A stretch of 64,000 nt of DNA from Dendrophyllia cribrosa. Its lineage: Eukaryota; Cnidaria; Anthozoa; Scleractinia; Dendrophylliidae. The notes beneath the pieces were generated by a model that was not told where the DNA came from, did not search any database, and worked only from the letters and a program-made list of their open reading frames with translations. Shown here one piece after another: positions 11,701 to 51,141 of the stretch (its first letter is position 1; each line of letters begins with the position of its first letter). The stretch lies in NCBI GenBank assembly GCA_024195265.1, contig JAJLRJ010000003.1, positions 56,915,489 through 56,979,488 of the forward strand. Direction: 5' to 3'. The position numbers and the translations under genes are program-made.

Positions 11701-13394
11701 CAAATGGATAACTTAAATGAGGCCCACAGGAAAAGGGCACAAGTCACAATTTGACCTTGGAATCCAAATTCTCCAAATTTATTAATTGTAATTTGGCAGT
11801 TACACATTTATGTTGTGATTGCAATTTGGCCAGTTATATTTATGCTTCAGTCTCCAAACTGAAGCAACTGAAATTATCCTTGAATGGTAATCAAATCAGC
11901 CATGCTTCAGTTTACTAGCGTATTGTTAATATTTCTCGAGTTGTTAGCAAAAGCCATCAGGAAATTCGAAAAATTTCATCTTTTTGACAACAAACCATGC
12001 ACAGATCTACTTTTCTAATGTGAAAACCAGTCTGTAAGCCAAAGTATAGTTCTTTGGAGAATTTGGGTTCTGGAGAGCAAATCATCACTAACCTTTTTTG
12101 CAACAGACTCTTCAATTACAGTACTGTACAGCATCAAGTTTCTAGATGCTCAATAGAGGTAACTTAGGGCTGGTTCTCGCTTACACTAAAGCATAGGGTG
12201 AGGTAAACGTGCTATGCTGCTGATATCTTGTAGTTAAGCTTGTTCATATGTCCTTGGGTACTTACTAGTGAAATGAGCAACAACACTCTCAAAATGAGTA
12301 AAATCATTTGAAAGGAAAAGGAACAAGTGCCTTATGCTTGAGTGTTTTTGCTTATTTTATGCTGATTTCTACATCATTTTTTCTTGTGCTTGTTTGAACA
12401 GGTTGTAGCAAGGTTTTATGACTTTTTTCATGCAAACCCTAAATATTGAAAACAATGTAGATTTTCTACATTGAGAAAACCGGGTGTCAAGTGATGCAAC
12501 TCTACCTTTTAAGGAAAGTTATTAACATCCAGGTAATTGTTCAAACTGAGTGTGCTCTTTGAAGGGGCCTTAATTTACAAAATAAAAATTGAAAAGTTGA
12601 AAGAAAGACATTTAAGGTAAATTTTCAGTGCAACTATTGCACACAAAGCAGAGGTCTTTTTCTGTTGAGTTTACAAACTGTTGAGGTTCAGATTAAAGTA
12701 CATCAAACTTTGCAGTAGTTCAAGTTCTTCATTTTCTAAAACTTTATTTAAATGTTACTAAGCCCTTTTGTGAACCGTGCCAACTGAACAACAATACTGT
12801 GCATGGGGTGGTACACATTAGAACTAGGGACATAATTTTGAATATCATCAAGTTAAGAGGAAAGCAATAAAGTACAACTTTACTTGAGTAATTGCCCAGC
12901 GAGCAATGTTGTATATGGATGTGTACAGAATGCAATGAAATAGTAGCATGTTTATACCACTTTGTAGCTGTGCACCTTTTAATTTGTAGTTCCAGATGAT
13001 ATTCTGCACCCACTACCCCCCACATTTCCGCCCTTGAAGAATTTGGCTTTTGAGATCCCCCCCACCCCCCCTCCTTCTCTTCCAATTTGCACTGACCCAC
13101 CATGGTGTGGAAGTCAGGATTTTCTGGAACTGCACAGCAAGATCTAACCCAAACTAAAGTTACAATATCAACTTCAAGAGCTACTGCTGTATCTTTTTTT
13201 TAACAACACCTCCAATAACAATCCCTTTCGAGGTGTCAAAATATTATACAGTTAGCTTATTTTTCACATAACACAACTTATTTCAGTCTCAGGTGGAACT
13301 AAGTGAAGATAAAAAGCTTTAAAATGCCACAGAAATGTTGCTCATCATGACTTGGGCATAACCCATTATCCCCTTCCCCCAAGAAAGTTCCAGA

Positions 13395-14525
13395 TTAAAG
13401 TGCAAAGTAGGTGTTGTCCCTATCCCTGTGAGTTGCTTGGGAATTACCCGAAGATACATGTAAATTAGGTACCCCTGGAGCATGCATAGGTTGATAAAAA
13501 CCTTCAGGCTGGAATGGACCTACCCCTGACTGTGGATAATATTGTTGTTGTACAGGTTGTGGACATGGGGGTTGCTGCGGTGTGGCCACAGCGTTTGCCA
13601 AAAGTGCTAACCCCTGAACTATTCCTTCTGAAAGCCCCTTCATTGTCTGTGACATTTGTTCAATTGCTTTAGCAGTAGTTGCTGTTGATTCTCTAAAGCA
13701 GTCCATCATCTCTTTCCTTAAGCAAGCGTCTTCTTTAGCGGAATCTAAGAGCTTCTGGTCTCGTTGAGCTGCTGTAAGCCTCTTCTCAAGGTGTTTCCTT
13801 TTGTTGTCGATCAGCTGGGGTATACTTGACACAGCATCAGATTTTCTCTTGGTCTGCTTGTGACCTGCTTTGGGTGTTTCTTCGCCATTGGGTTCACTAT
13901 CACCAACAGCTTCAATCAGTACTTCCTCTTCATTGTCACAATTAATGGGAGTTGAACATCGGGGAGACTGGACATCCGTAGTTGAAGTGTCAGTTTCGTC
14001 TGTGTCTTCCGATGCAGACGGTACGTAAGGCACAGTTCCTTGACTGTCAACTCCAAATGACAGAGCTTCTGTAGAAGGCGAACCACCCCAAATTGTTGCC
14101 AAATCATCGTAGTGCTCCGTTACTATTTTTCCGCTTCCACTTCTGGTGCCTGACACAACTGCTTTCGAATAATCTTGTCTTATGTTCTTTACTTTTTCTC
14201 GTACACGGTTGTATCCCATTCTGATCATTTCTGCTTGTTTTGCCTGAACCTCCTTATACGCTTTATACTCTTGTTGTGTCATTTCCGTCACAGGCTTCTC
14301 TGGACTTTCTTTCACCGAAGGTCCGAAGTAGTTTTCTGTGGCGTATCTGACAGCCATCATTTCACGAATTTTTTCGTACAATTATACTTTATCGGCGTTA
14401 AAGTCGGTTCCATTGAACTCACAGAGACTTTTATACTCTTTTAAACAATCAAGTATAGAATCAATCATCGCAGACGTCCACGACCACTTTTTAACTTTGG
14501 TACTGGACTTCGATTTTGCCGCCAT
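13395..14525 (-). pseudogene. Harbinger second gene, Myb/SANT-like DNA-binding protein, one nonsense codon
   Basis: Read from an ATG at 14525, the frame starts MAAKSKSSTKVKKWSWTSAM with a SANT/trihelix-like pattern (W..W....I). A TAA at 14384-14382 is followed directly in frame by LYEKIREMMAVRYA and an otherwise open frame to 13395. In Harbinger elements this second protein binds the terminal repeats and carries the transposase to them. The middle is acidic and Ser/Thr-rich, a coiled basic stretch follows (KRKSDAV, LTAAQRDQK), and the C-terminus is Gln/Pro-rich. One C-to-T change would explain the stop; a downstream TTG start is possible but would lose half of the SANT-like fold. Confidence 0.75.
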
Positions 14526-14603
14526 ATTTGTTTATGATAAACTAGCCCGCGCATGCCCAGATTATCTATAGTTGACCGAGTTGGCCCGGTTAGCCGAGCC
14601 AAA

Positions 14604-14712
14604 CCGTTTATATGAAAAAAAGTTGGCTCGGCCAGCCGGGTCACCCTGCCATCGAAAGAGGGTGACCCGGCTAGCCGAGCCAACTTTGAGATTCTCATAT
14701 AAACAGTTCGCC
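14604..14712. repeat. internal hairpin copying the Harbinger end
   Basis: GTTTATATGAAAAAAAGTTG and CAACTTTGAGATTCTCATAT flank GC-rich complementary blocks (GGCTCGGCCAGCC / GGCTAGCCGAGCC). Probably a small relative inserted near the right end. Confidence 0.6.
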
Positions 14713-14815
14713 GCGTTTTGTAAGGGAAAGTATGAAAACTTGGCTCGCCCAGGGTAGCTCGGGTAGGCGGGTCACCCGCCTACCCGGGCTAACTTTTCTC
14801 CATATAAACAGACCC

Positions 14816-15005
14816 TAGGTCGCCGTTTTCTAGGTCGTCGTTTTCTAGGTCGTCGTTTTCTAGGTCGTCGTTTTCTAGGTCGTCGTTTTCTAGGTCGTCG
14901 TTTTCTAGGTCGCCGTTTTCTAGGTCGTCGTTTTCTAGGTCGTCGTTTTCTAGGTCGTCGTTTTATGGGTCGTAGGTCTTCGTTTTCTAGGTCGTCGTTT
15001 TCTAG
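14816..15005 (-). repeat. 15-bp minisatellite, right arm (inverted)
   Basis: About 12-13 copies of the complement of CTAGAAAACGACGAC. It ends with the same variant units (GAAGAC, CCCATAAAAC) and the same CGCGAACG neighbour as the left array, but in inverted order, so both arrays belong to one palindromic design. The remaining right arm (15006-16283) shows loosely repeated GCGGCTTG blocks and no gene. Confidence 0.85.
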
Positions 15006-16283
15006 AAACCCAACGCGAACGATATATTTGTAGTACAAACAATCATGATATTAGCGCATTAGCGACTCGGCCGGTCTTCTCTGAAGTTCATTGATCGCGC
15101 GTGGAAGTTATGAACTTATTTTATCGGCTTGGCAATTCGCTCGTCTACTTAAAGTTCTTTTTTCAATGCGAAGGATATGTCTTGGCGGCTTGCTAGTTGA
15201 AAGTTTTTAAATTATACTGATATGTTATGCATATCCGAGGTGGTGTTTTTCATGCGGCTTGCTGAATTGAATGTGAATGGTGTATTTTTAGCGGCAAGGT
15301 GCCTTGATAGCTTTTTTTTTTATTTATTTATTCAAAATGTTTGAACTCAAGTATATACGTAATAATTATGCTTCTTAGTTCAGTGTCTTGCCAGCGTCTG
15401 ATCGTTTTTGGAAATTTTAACCACTTGGCGGCTTGTAAGTGAGTTCAAAGTATTGTGTTTACATTTATGTCTGATTTATATTTCATTGTATAAAAATTGA
15501 TCTGATCGAACACGCAATGATTCAGCGATGTATTTTGCTTCGAATAGTCTTACGCATTTGTACGTGTAGATTTTTGATAGATGTTCCGTAGAATAGACGC
15601 CTTCCAGTGAACACTTGCGTCGCTGCACTTTGAATTTTATAATTCGGAATACCGTATAAACATTTATATTACTCGCCAGTCAGTGCCGATCGAATCAGTA
15701 TATTTTTGTAGGCCTCACTGACTTCGACGGCTCTCCAGTCGAGCCGAGGCTTGAAGGAACTTCCAAACAGGATATGGATTGGAAAAATTATGCTTGATTA
15801 AACGGCCTCACCGGCCGGAATGTTATTTTCTTTTGCAAAATAATATTAATCTTACAATAAGCGCTTTCATTGAAAACAACATCGCTTGACGTACCCTTTC
15901 CGATATCGACGAACAAATTTCGTGTATTTCGCCGGCCTATTTTCCTCTGGGGCAAAATAAAGCTTTGTTACACCCTCTGTTATCGAAGAATTCTAATATC
16001 TCGTATGTTTGAGGCCGCTCGCCACCCTCCAGCGACGCCTCTTGTCAGCTCTCTTGTTCTCCATATTCCCGCAGCAGTTTGTACAACTATTTACGTCACA
16101 GTGTAATATGACACTGGTTTTGGCCGCGCACAAATTGGAGCCACTTTTTAGCGCCAACAACCTAACTTTGAGACCATAAAAAAGCATTTCGCATCGTCCC
16201 TAACACTTTAAACCTTTTATTCCAAGGTCTAAAAAGGTGAAACTTTCGATACATCAAAAAATAAATTTCATTTCATAGGCACT

Positions 16284-16350
16284 TTAAGAATAATGCAAAA
16301 CAGTTTACCTAAACAACTTGAAACAATAGCAGGAAATTGCTAGGGAAAGT
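16284..16350 (-). pseudogene. LINE reverse transcriptase, 5' fragment beyond the insertion
   Basis: On the minus strand this reads SSCLGKLFCIILN and connects, across one TTAA, to the frame at 8179. The LINE is 5'-truncated near 16340-16390, so its border lies close to the TATA-like box at 16410. Confidence 0.7.
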
Positions 16351-16409
16351 GATGAAATGACGATTGACATGAACCTTGACATATTCAATAGATCACCAGA
16401 CAATGTGCC

Positions 16410-16471
16410 TATAAATTGAAGTTCACCTGATCTATTCTCTTCAGCTCTTTGCTGGCTGCAGACCTTGCAAC
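16410..16471 (+). promoter_or_regulatory. putative core promoter and short 5' UTR of the transferrin-like gene
   Basis: TATAAA at 16410-16415 is followed about 30 nt downstream by TTCAGCTC, which resembles an initiator, and by the ATG at 16472. The spacing is what a TATA-type promoter would have. No data on actual initiation. Confidence 0.5.
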
Positions 16472-45290
<28,819 letters not shown>

Positions 45291-46957
45291 GAGTAGAATG
45301 CCGGAAACCACAACGCTTATTCCTCTAAGTACCCACGAATATTAAACGGACTGGACCGGACTTTTGGCAGAAGCTTTACGGAAACAGTTATTAGGATACA
45401 GATTTCATAGTCAAAGCCTTTATGTAACGAAATGTGTGAAACCAATATTGTGGTGGGCTTTTTAAAGTAGCTTTTAGTATTGAAAAAGAAAAAACACCGT
45501 AATGGACATTTTTTAGTAGCTTTACGGGATAAAAAAATGTAACGGAATTTTTGATGTAGCTTTACGGAAATATAAATGTGATTAAGGTGATGGTAACTCA
45601 CTGGTGGTTTGCTTTATATTCAAACCCTACATATTTGCACAATCGTATTCACACTACTGAACTGTGTTTTCGGACGTAGTTTTATTAGGATAGGTAAACT
45701 ATATCTCGCTTATCTTTTTTCAATAAACGGTCTAGTTTTTGAATCAATTATTGTTTACTGGAATTCTTCTGGATCAGCAATGAAAGACATACATGCGCAC
45801 GTACGAGATGCGGAAAAGAGAATGGAAATGGACCCGTCTTGACTCGTCCACAGTCCTCACCGCACGTCTTGCTATTCAAAACAAAAGTGACAACCGGGGA
45901 CGAGTCAGGACTCCCTCCTTCGAAATAACGCGCTTTATATTCTGAAGATTTAGTTCCATTTCTGAATCCCGTAGTATATCATGCTTCATACAATAACCAA
46001 TGATAATGCGCACGCTCTGATTTCAATAGCGATTGACTATAACACCGGTAAACTACATGGAAAATGTAGTTTTTATTATAAAAGCAATAGACCGCGCATT
46101 TCTATGGGATCCACTTGGGACGTTGGAAAGACACTTCGAAAAGCTTGTAATTAAGATCTCATCTCATGTTCTTCCAACATCCCACGATAAATCGATCATA
46201 GAAATGTGTGTTCTATTGCATTGTCCCAGCCACGCCGGTATATGTGGAATTACAGACAGATTGCGAGAGAAAACTGACTTACTGTGAAATATAAATAATG
46301 ATAACGCACGTCAAGTTGCGATATGATGAAATGGCAAAGCTGATTTAATGGAAGGAAAATCATAGATCATTACCGAATATAACTTTCCCACCGTGAAATC
46401 AACCTCGTTTTGATCATATCGTTTCGTTGTTTACAGCTCATGAAATCCTTTACTACAGGATCCGGTGCTTTTATTTCGGTGGTCTTTGCATCTCCATGTA
46501 AAGGCGCACTAGTAGTGGCTGATACAGACTCCAGCATAAAAAAGGGGGGGAGGGGGAAGGGGAGGGTGAATAAGTGGGGGACGGAAGTAAAAAGACTGAA
46601 AGAATTTTCTGAGGGGGAGGGGGAGGACCTCCTCCGAGTCCACCACTTCTGAGGCAGCCTCTGTCTGTCCATTTATGATCTCACCGCAACTCTCTAAACC
46701 CATAAATCGACGAATGTGAATAGGACAGACCAACACACTGTGGACTACCTCCCCTGCCCCGTGATGAGGGGAAATACTCCTCAAAATCCTTACCTATTTT
46801 CAGACCTAATTGTTTGTTTCCCCTCCCATTTTCAGACCTACCCATTAAAATTTCTAACCTGAATGGACCAGAAAACAAAACATACCCATTTTCATAACAA
46901 AACAGTTCGAAAACCATACCCTCTCTGCTGCACTGACCTATATAGCAATATACGGGA

Positions 46958-46992
<35 letters not shown>

Positions 46993-47080
46993 ACCTTGCT
47001 CCCTGCTCTTTTCCGTAACATCTAATTTCAGTACGAACTAAGACAACGTGTTGGACACAACCAGCATGATCTTTCCAGTT
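45291..47080. other. intergenic: no gene seen
   Basis: Holds loose TAGCTTTACGG repeats (45365-45570), AATAAA-type signals (45341, 45722), G-rich sequence at 46540-46630 and C32 at 46961-46992. The open frames here lack any recognisable domain. Confidence 0.6.
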
Positions 47081-47089
47081 ACCATAGAG

Positions 47090-47342
47090 ATGCCAACTCT
47101 AGAGATAAAAAATAGGAAGATTGTTTGCGAGCATCTAGAGGGGTCTCCCCGGAAATGTTTTTGAATTTACCCTCTAAAATTACCGTTTCCTACATTTCCT
47201 GATTTGGAGAAAATTTGGGTTTAAATTTGGGTTAAAATAGTGGCCTTCTTTAGAGAAAAGATCCAAAGTCACTTTTATCCGGGAGATTAGGTGACCCGTA
47301 CGGGAACCGGGAGATTCGTTCAGAATTCGGGAGAGTTGGCAT
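47090..47342. repeat. possible MITE with ATGCCAACTCT ends
   Basis: ATGCCAACTCT at the left and AGAGTTGGCAT at the right. The GGGAGATTCG.. interior is repeated loosely. Next to it a GGTTCGAATCC B-box-like sequence lies on the minus strand at about 47370. Confidence 0.5.
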
Positions 47343-47685
47343 AAGAGAGTTAAGTTGTCTGGCCAGGATTCGAACCCGCAACCTTCCTCTCTGCAAACTA
47401 ACTAAGGAGGGAGATGAATAGGGGAATGCATATTCGCCATTCCCGTACACTTTGAGAGCCAAATATGTCGATCCGAAAAAAGGATTATGCTTAATCCGAA
47501 TCCTTAAATTATTTTTAGAACAAGGAGCCCGATGGGCTTCGAAACTGGCTCGTTTGGCCTCAGTTTCCACCCGGTTTTCACTTTAGAGTTTTATATTAGC
47601 AAGCCACAATATACAATCTAGAATCTATCAATATGCACAGTCCAGTCCACATTTACATTCCACAGCCCGCTTCAAGCACTCCTTA

Positions 47686-47930
47686 GGGACGGACCATTTT
47701 ATTGTTAAGAGGGGGGGGGGGGGGGGGGGAGGGGTGGGCAAATACTAAAAACAAATTCCTGCACAGGAAAAGTAAAGAAAAAAAAATAATGCACAGCGAG
47801 CGAAAGGAAAAAAAAGGTATGGAGCAATCCCGAAAAAAATTCTTGTACAACATCAAGACGGAAAAAAAATTCATGATCAGAAAAATTGCCCAACACCGCC
47901 ACCTGCCCCCACCCCCCACCCCACAACCCC
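47686..47930. mobile_element. truncated G-tract MITE
   Basis: Left end TTA then GGGACGGACCATTTTATTGT with a G run, and the A-rich interior, as at 29290-29765. The right terminal repeat is missing after the C-rich part. Confidence 0.65.
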
Positions 47931-50712
47931 CTTTAGTAGGCTACAGTTTCAGGTCTATATTTTTTTCTCTGATCGGCTCGGTATTGTTAGAAAAAACATA
48001 AGTTTAGAACTTTGTATATTTTTTTCGCTTTAAAATCCTTGAAACCACCTACTACAAGGAATCAGGATTGTTTAAACACAGGCATTTTGGAGAATCGGTG
48101 ATGGGGTTTCGAATAAATTAACAATACCAACACGATCGATCAAATAGCGTGACATGAATACGAGATGTGTGGAATTTGAACGTGACTGCACGGAGTAATG
48201 CTTGAGATTTGTTTACTCAGCAGTTCTGTGACGTGCCGGGACGTGTTATATTCAACGATTTATTACTTGGGCGTAGCGACCAAGTATTAAAATGCAGTTT
48301 GGTCGTCCACAAATGTGCAGTATTGCGCAACTCTGGGGACGGCGGGATTGTTGAAACTTTCACCGCGGTCACACGTCTAAGGCGTTTTTCGTTTTATTTG
48401 GTGGGATTCATTTAGTATTAAGAGGAAACGTGGGCAAGGATGTATAAAATAATTAGTTTATGTAACTATCTATTCATCTTTCCGGCTCAAAATAATGAGC
48501 TTCTTTTCGATCGTTGAAAACTTATCAAAACGCTTCGTGCCTGAGCAAAATTGTGTTGGCAAATGACGCCGACAGTTCTGCGGTTCATAGTTTTCAAACG
48601 CTTAGAACTTTTTTTTAGTAAACTTTCAAAACGTTTAGTGAGTTGACAGTGTATTGTTAATATATGAAACTTTTAATAAACAGTGAAAATGACAACCTTA
48701 ACTTTGAAGTACTTTGGTTATTTTTGCAAATGTCTCTCGTTTGACCGCGGTGGAGTACATACCTGTTGTTTGTTGATGCGAGGCGAACGTCACAAAGTGC
48801 GAGTTGTGTTTTCTCTGTTGCATCTAACAGTTTCATATTCAATATGCGTAAGGAAATTACTCAAGAAGACACTGCGAAAGTATTTGACACTCGCGATTAA
48901 TTCTACGATACCTTCATGATGGAAACCCGCTAAAACATGTTTAAACGAACATGAAGAAGATAATTTAGATGAATACATACATAGCGTTTATTTAATAACT
49001 GAAGTGAACGGTGGACAGCGAAGGAAGAAATATAAGCGTGGTAGGAATTCCAATTAATTTCACTTCTTTCGGTCGTTTGCCTTTCATTAATTTTTATTTC
49101 GTGAAGTTGAAGGAACAGAACAGCCAACTGAAACTTTGGGTGCAAAAATTCACCGCCGAGAGAAGATGTAAACAATGCACGCGGTGTCTTGCGATACGTT
49201 TCTTGCGAGTTTCGCTTCCGCTAGTGAATGTTTCTCGGTCGAAAATAACCTTAAAGCGATCACTTTTTCATTTAATTTTCTTTTCTGTGTTTCAGATACA
49301 GAGGAATAAAAACTGGATATAGTTTCGTGTGTCTGATTGCGAGATGTTTTATGAAACAGCTGCGTTATGCGTTACTGGAAAGGTTTCAAATTACTTTCAC
49401 AAAAATTTATGCAAATTGCAACATTTTTACCTCAACTGAAAAAATATATTTCAAAGGGCTAAATTTGTTTCTCTCCTCCTAAATTATCACTTCTGTCGTT
49501 AACTTTGATTAAATTTATAAGTTTCATTCAAACTTTATTATAATAACGGCGGGAATACTTCCAGCAAAACTTTCAATTGGAAAAGTTGTTTTGACCTCGG
49601 GTCCGGACCAGAATTACATCATGGCTTCGAAAGGCCACTTTGCGGCTACATTTGCATTCACTTCAAAAGTGTCGGAAACACAGACCAGCTAGTTACAAGA
49701 TTTAGCTAAAACCAATAAGAACCATCGGGAAACTCTGACATACAGCCTTTTTTTCAACGGTAAGTACAAAGTAGGCATCGATTTGTATTTTTCAGTATGT
49801 ACTCGTCTTTTGACACAGTGGACACGCTACTTTAATAATTTACGTGCGATCTCGCACGCTTAGTGTGGGTGTTTCTTGGTGTTGCGGAAACTATTGTTGG
49901 TTACCTTTTGTGTTGTGGTGTGGGTATTGTTTACTTTCATTTGAATCTTTTGTTTTACGTCATTTGGTGATCGCAACACCAAGAAACTGCCCTTAACGCG
50001 CTTCTTTGTTAGACTGCTCACACTATCTGAATACTCCCTATCATCAAACCGTGAAATAACGTGCATGCAGATTCTCAAGACAATTATTCTCCAATATGCC
50101 TAATACAACGACGCCCAAGTATACGCTCCCACAGCGTCTTGTTTGATCTAAACTCGACTGTTTGACAATTAATTTGGTTAGAAAAATTCAACCCGCTTTC
50201 CTTTTACCAGAAATAGATCACATCCGAAAATCACAGATATTTAATTTTTAACAATTCCGTCGAAATTAGAACGGTAAATATTTGAATTATAGTTGCTGAC
50301 ATCACTGATTACGCCATTTCTGAAAACCGGAAGTAAACTAGGTACGGTGTTGGCCGCAGCAAAAGCGATTCCCGGGGCAGGTGACACGACAGAAAAAAAA
50401 AAAAAAGGGTATTTTAAGAACTGACTCGTCGCAGAGCGACGAGCCAGTTAATAATGGTCTTTTTAATTTTTCTCACGCATTGCGAGTGAACTCATCGACG
50501 AATAGGCCATTTCCGAGTTGCCTTTAGCCTCTCTATCAAAGCGAGGCTAGGTGCGAAACCTTTCATATGAAAATGAGTTTTCATTCACATGCAAATAAAA
50601 CTCATTTGCATATGAATGAAAACTGCTGTCAGATCAGCCTTGCATGTTAAAGTTTTTTTTACAACAGGTCTGTAAATTTGTAAAGGAGTTAACATCCCAG
50701 AGATCACAGCCC

Positions 50713-50749
<37 letters not shown>

Positions 50750-51141
50750 AAAAACTCAAAATTTTACAAAGAATGTATGGCTCAATTAGCGGTTTTGCCG
50801 ACCAACAATTTTGCAGTTTTCATATATTTCCTTATTGCATGGAAAAAGCTGAAAATTGCATAGATTTCTAAGTTTAACAAGCTCTTTCAACTTTTGAAAT
50901 CAATTCGTATTTAGCATAATACCTTCTCTTTTCAGATTCGTATGCTAATGAAGCACAAATGTAAATAATGACGTCAGCAAAGACACACATGTTGTTTACA
51001 TCAAGTAGCATCCGGTTCTGTTTTCGCCGCTGGCCAAACATCTATTTTGGTCGTTTTGTCACAATTATGAATTTGCGGTTTCCTTGCTGTCACTTTATAC
51101 AAGGAAAATACTAAAGATCACTTAACAACAGGGAGGAGAAG
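47931..51141. other. intergenic: small hairpins only
   Basis: TTTCTTGGTGTTGCG and CGCAACACCAAGAAA pair at 49869-49985 (possible MITE). A TTTTCATTC-type palindrome lies at 50560-50632 and C34 at 50714-50747. No coding gene is supported. 50950-51141 would hold the promoter of the HAD gene; no TATA box stands out. Confidence 0.5.

Larger units (their letters stand above)
10067..14815. mobile_element. PIF/Harbinger DNA transposon, near-complete
   Basis: Ends are GGGCCTGTTTATATGGAGAA and the inverted GGGTCTGTTTATATGGAGAA, followed by GC-rich subterminal blocks. Flanks are TAA (10064-10066) and TAG (14816-14818), close to the 3-bp duplication usual for the superfamily. The two expected genes are present in convergent orientation: a DDE transposase (+) and a Myb/SANT-like protein (-). 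An internal hairpin at about 14604-14712 repeats the end sequence. The interval 11541-13394 between the genes is non-coding and holds an AT microsatellite. Confidence 0.85.
8180..16283. mobile_element. 8.1-kb TTAA-flanked terminal-inverted-repeat element
   Basis: Ends are AGTGCCTATGAAATGAA and its inverted copy. Both sides are flanked by TTAA (8176-8179, 16284-16287), and the interrupted LINE coding sequence lines up across the two flanks, which confirms the borders. Subterminal AAAAGTGGCTCCAATTT is also inverted. TTAA targeting is typical of piggyBac-like elements, but no piggyBac transposase is present. The only genes inside belong to a nested Harbinger transposon. Without that, about 3.4 kb remains, non-coding, with a minisatellite in each arm. 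Confidence 0.8.

Noticed and set aside
46370..46917. Overlapping frames of about 100 codons
   Set aside because: Compositionally biased (G-rich strand), no domain, no splice context.
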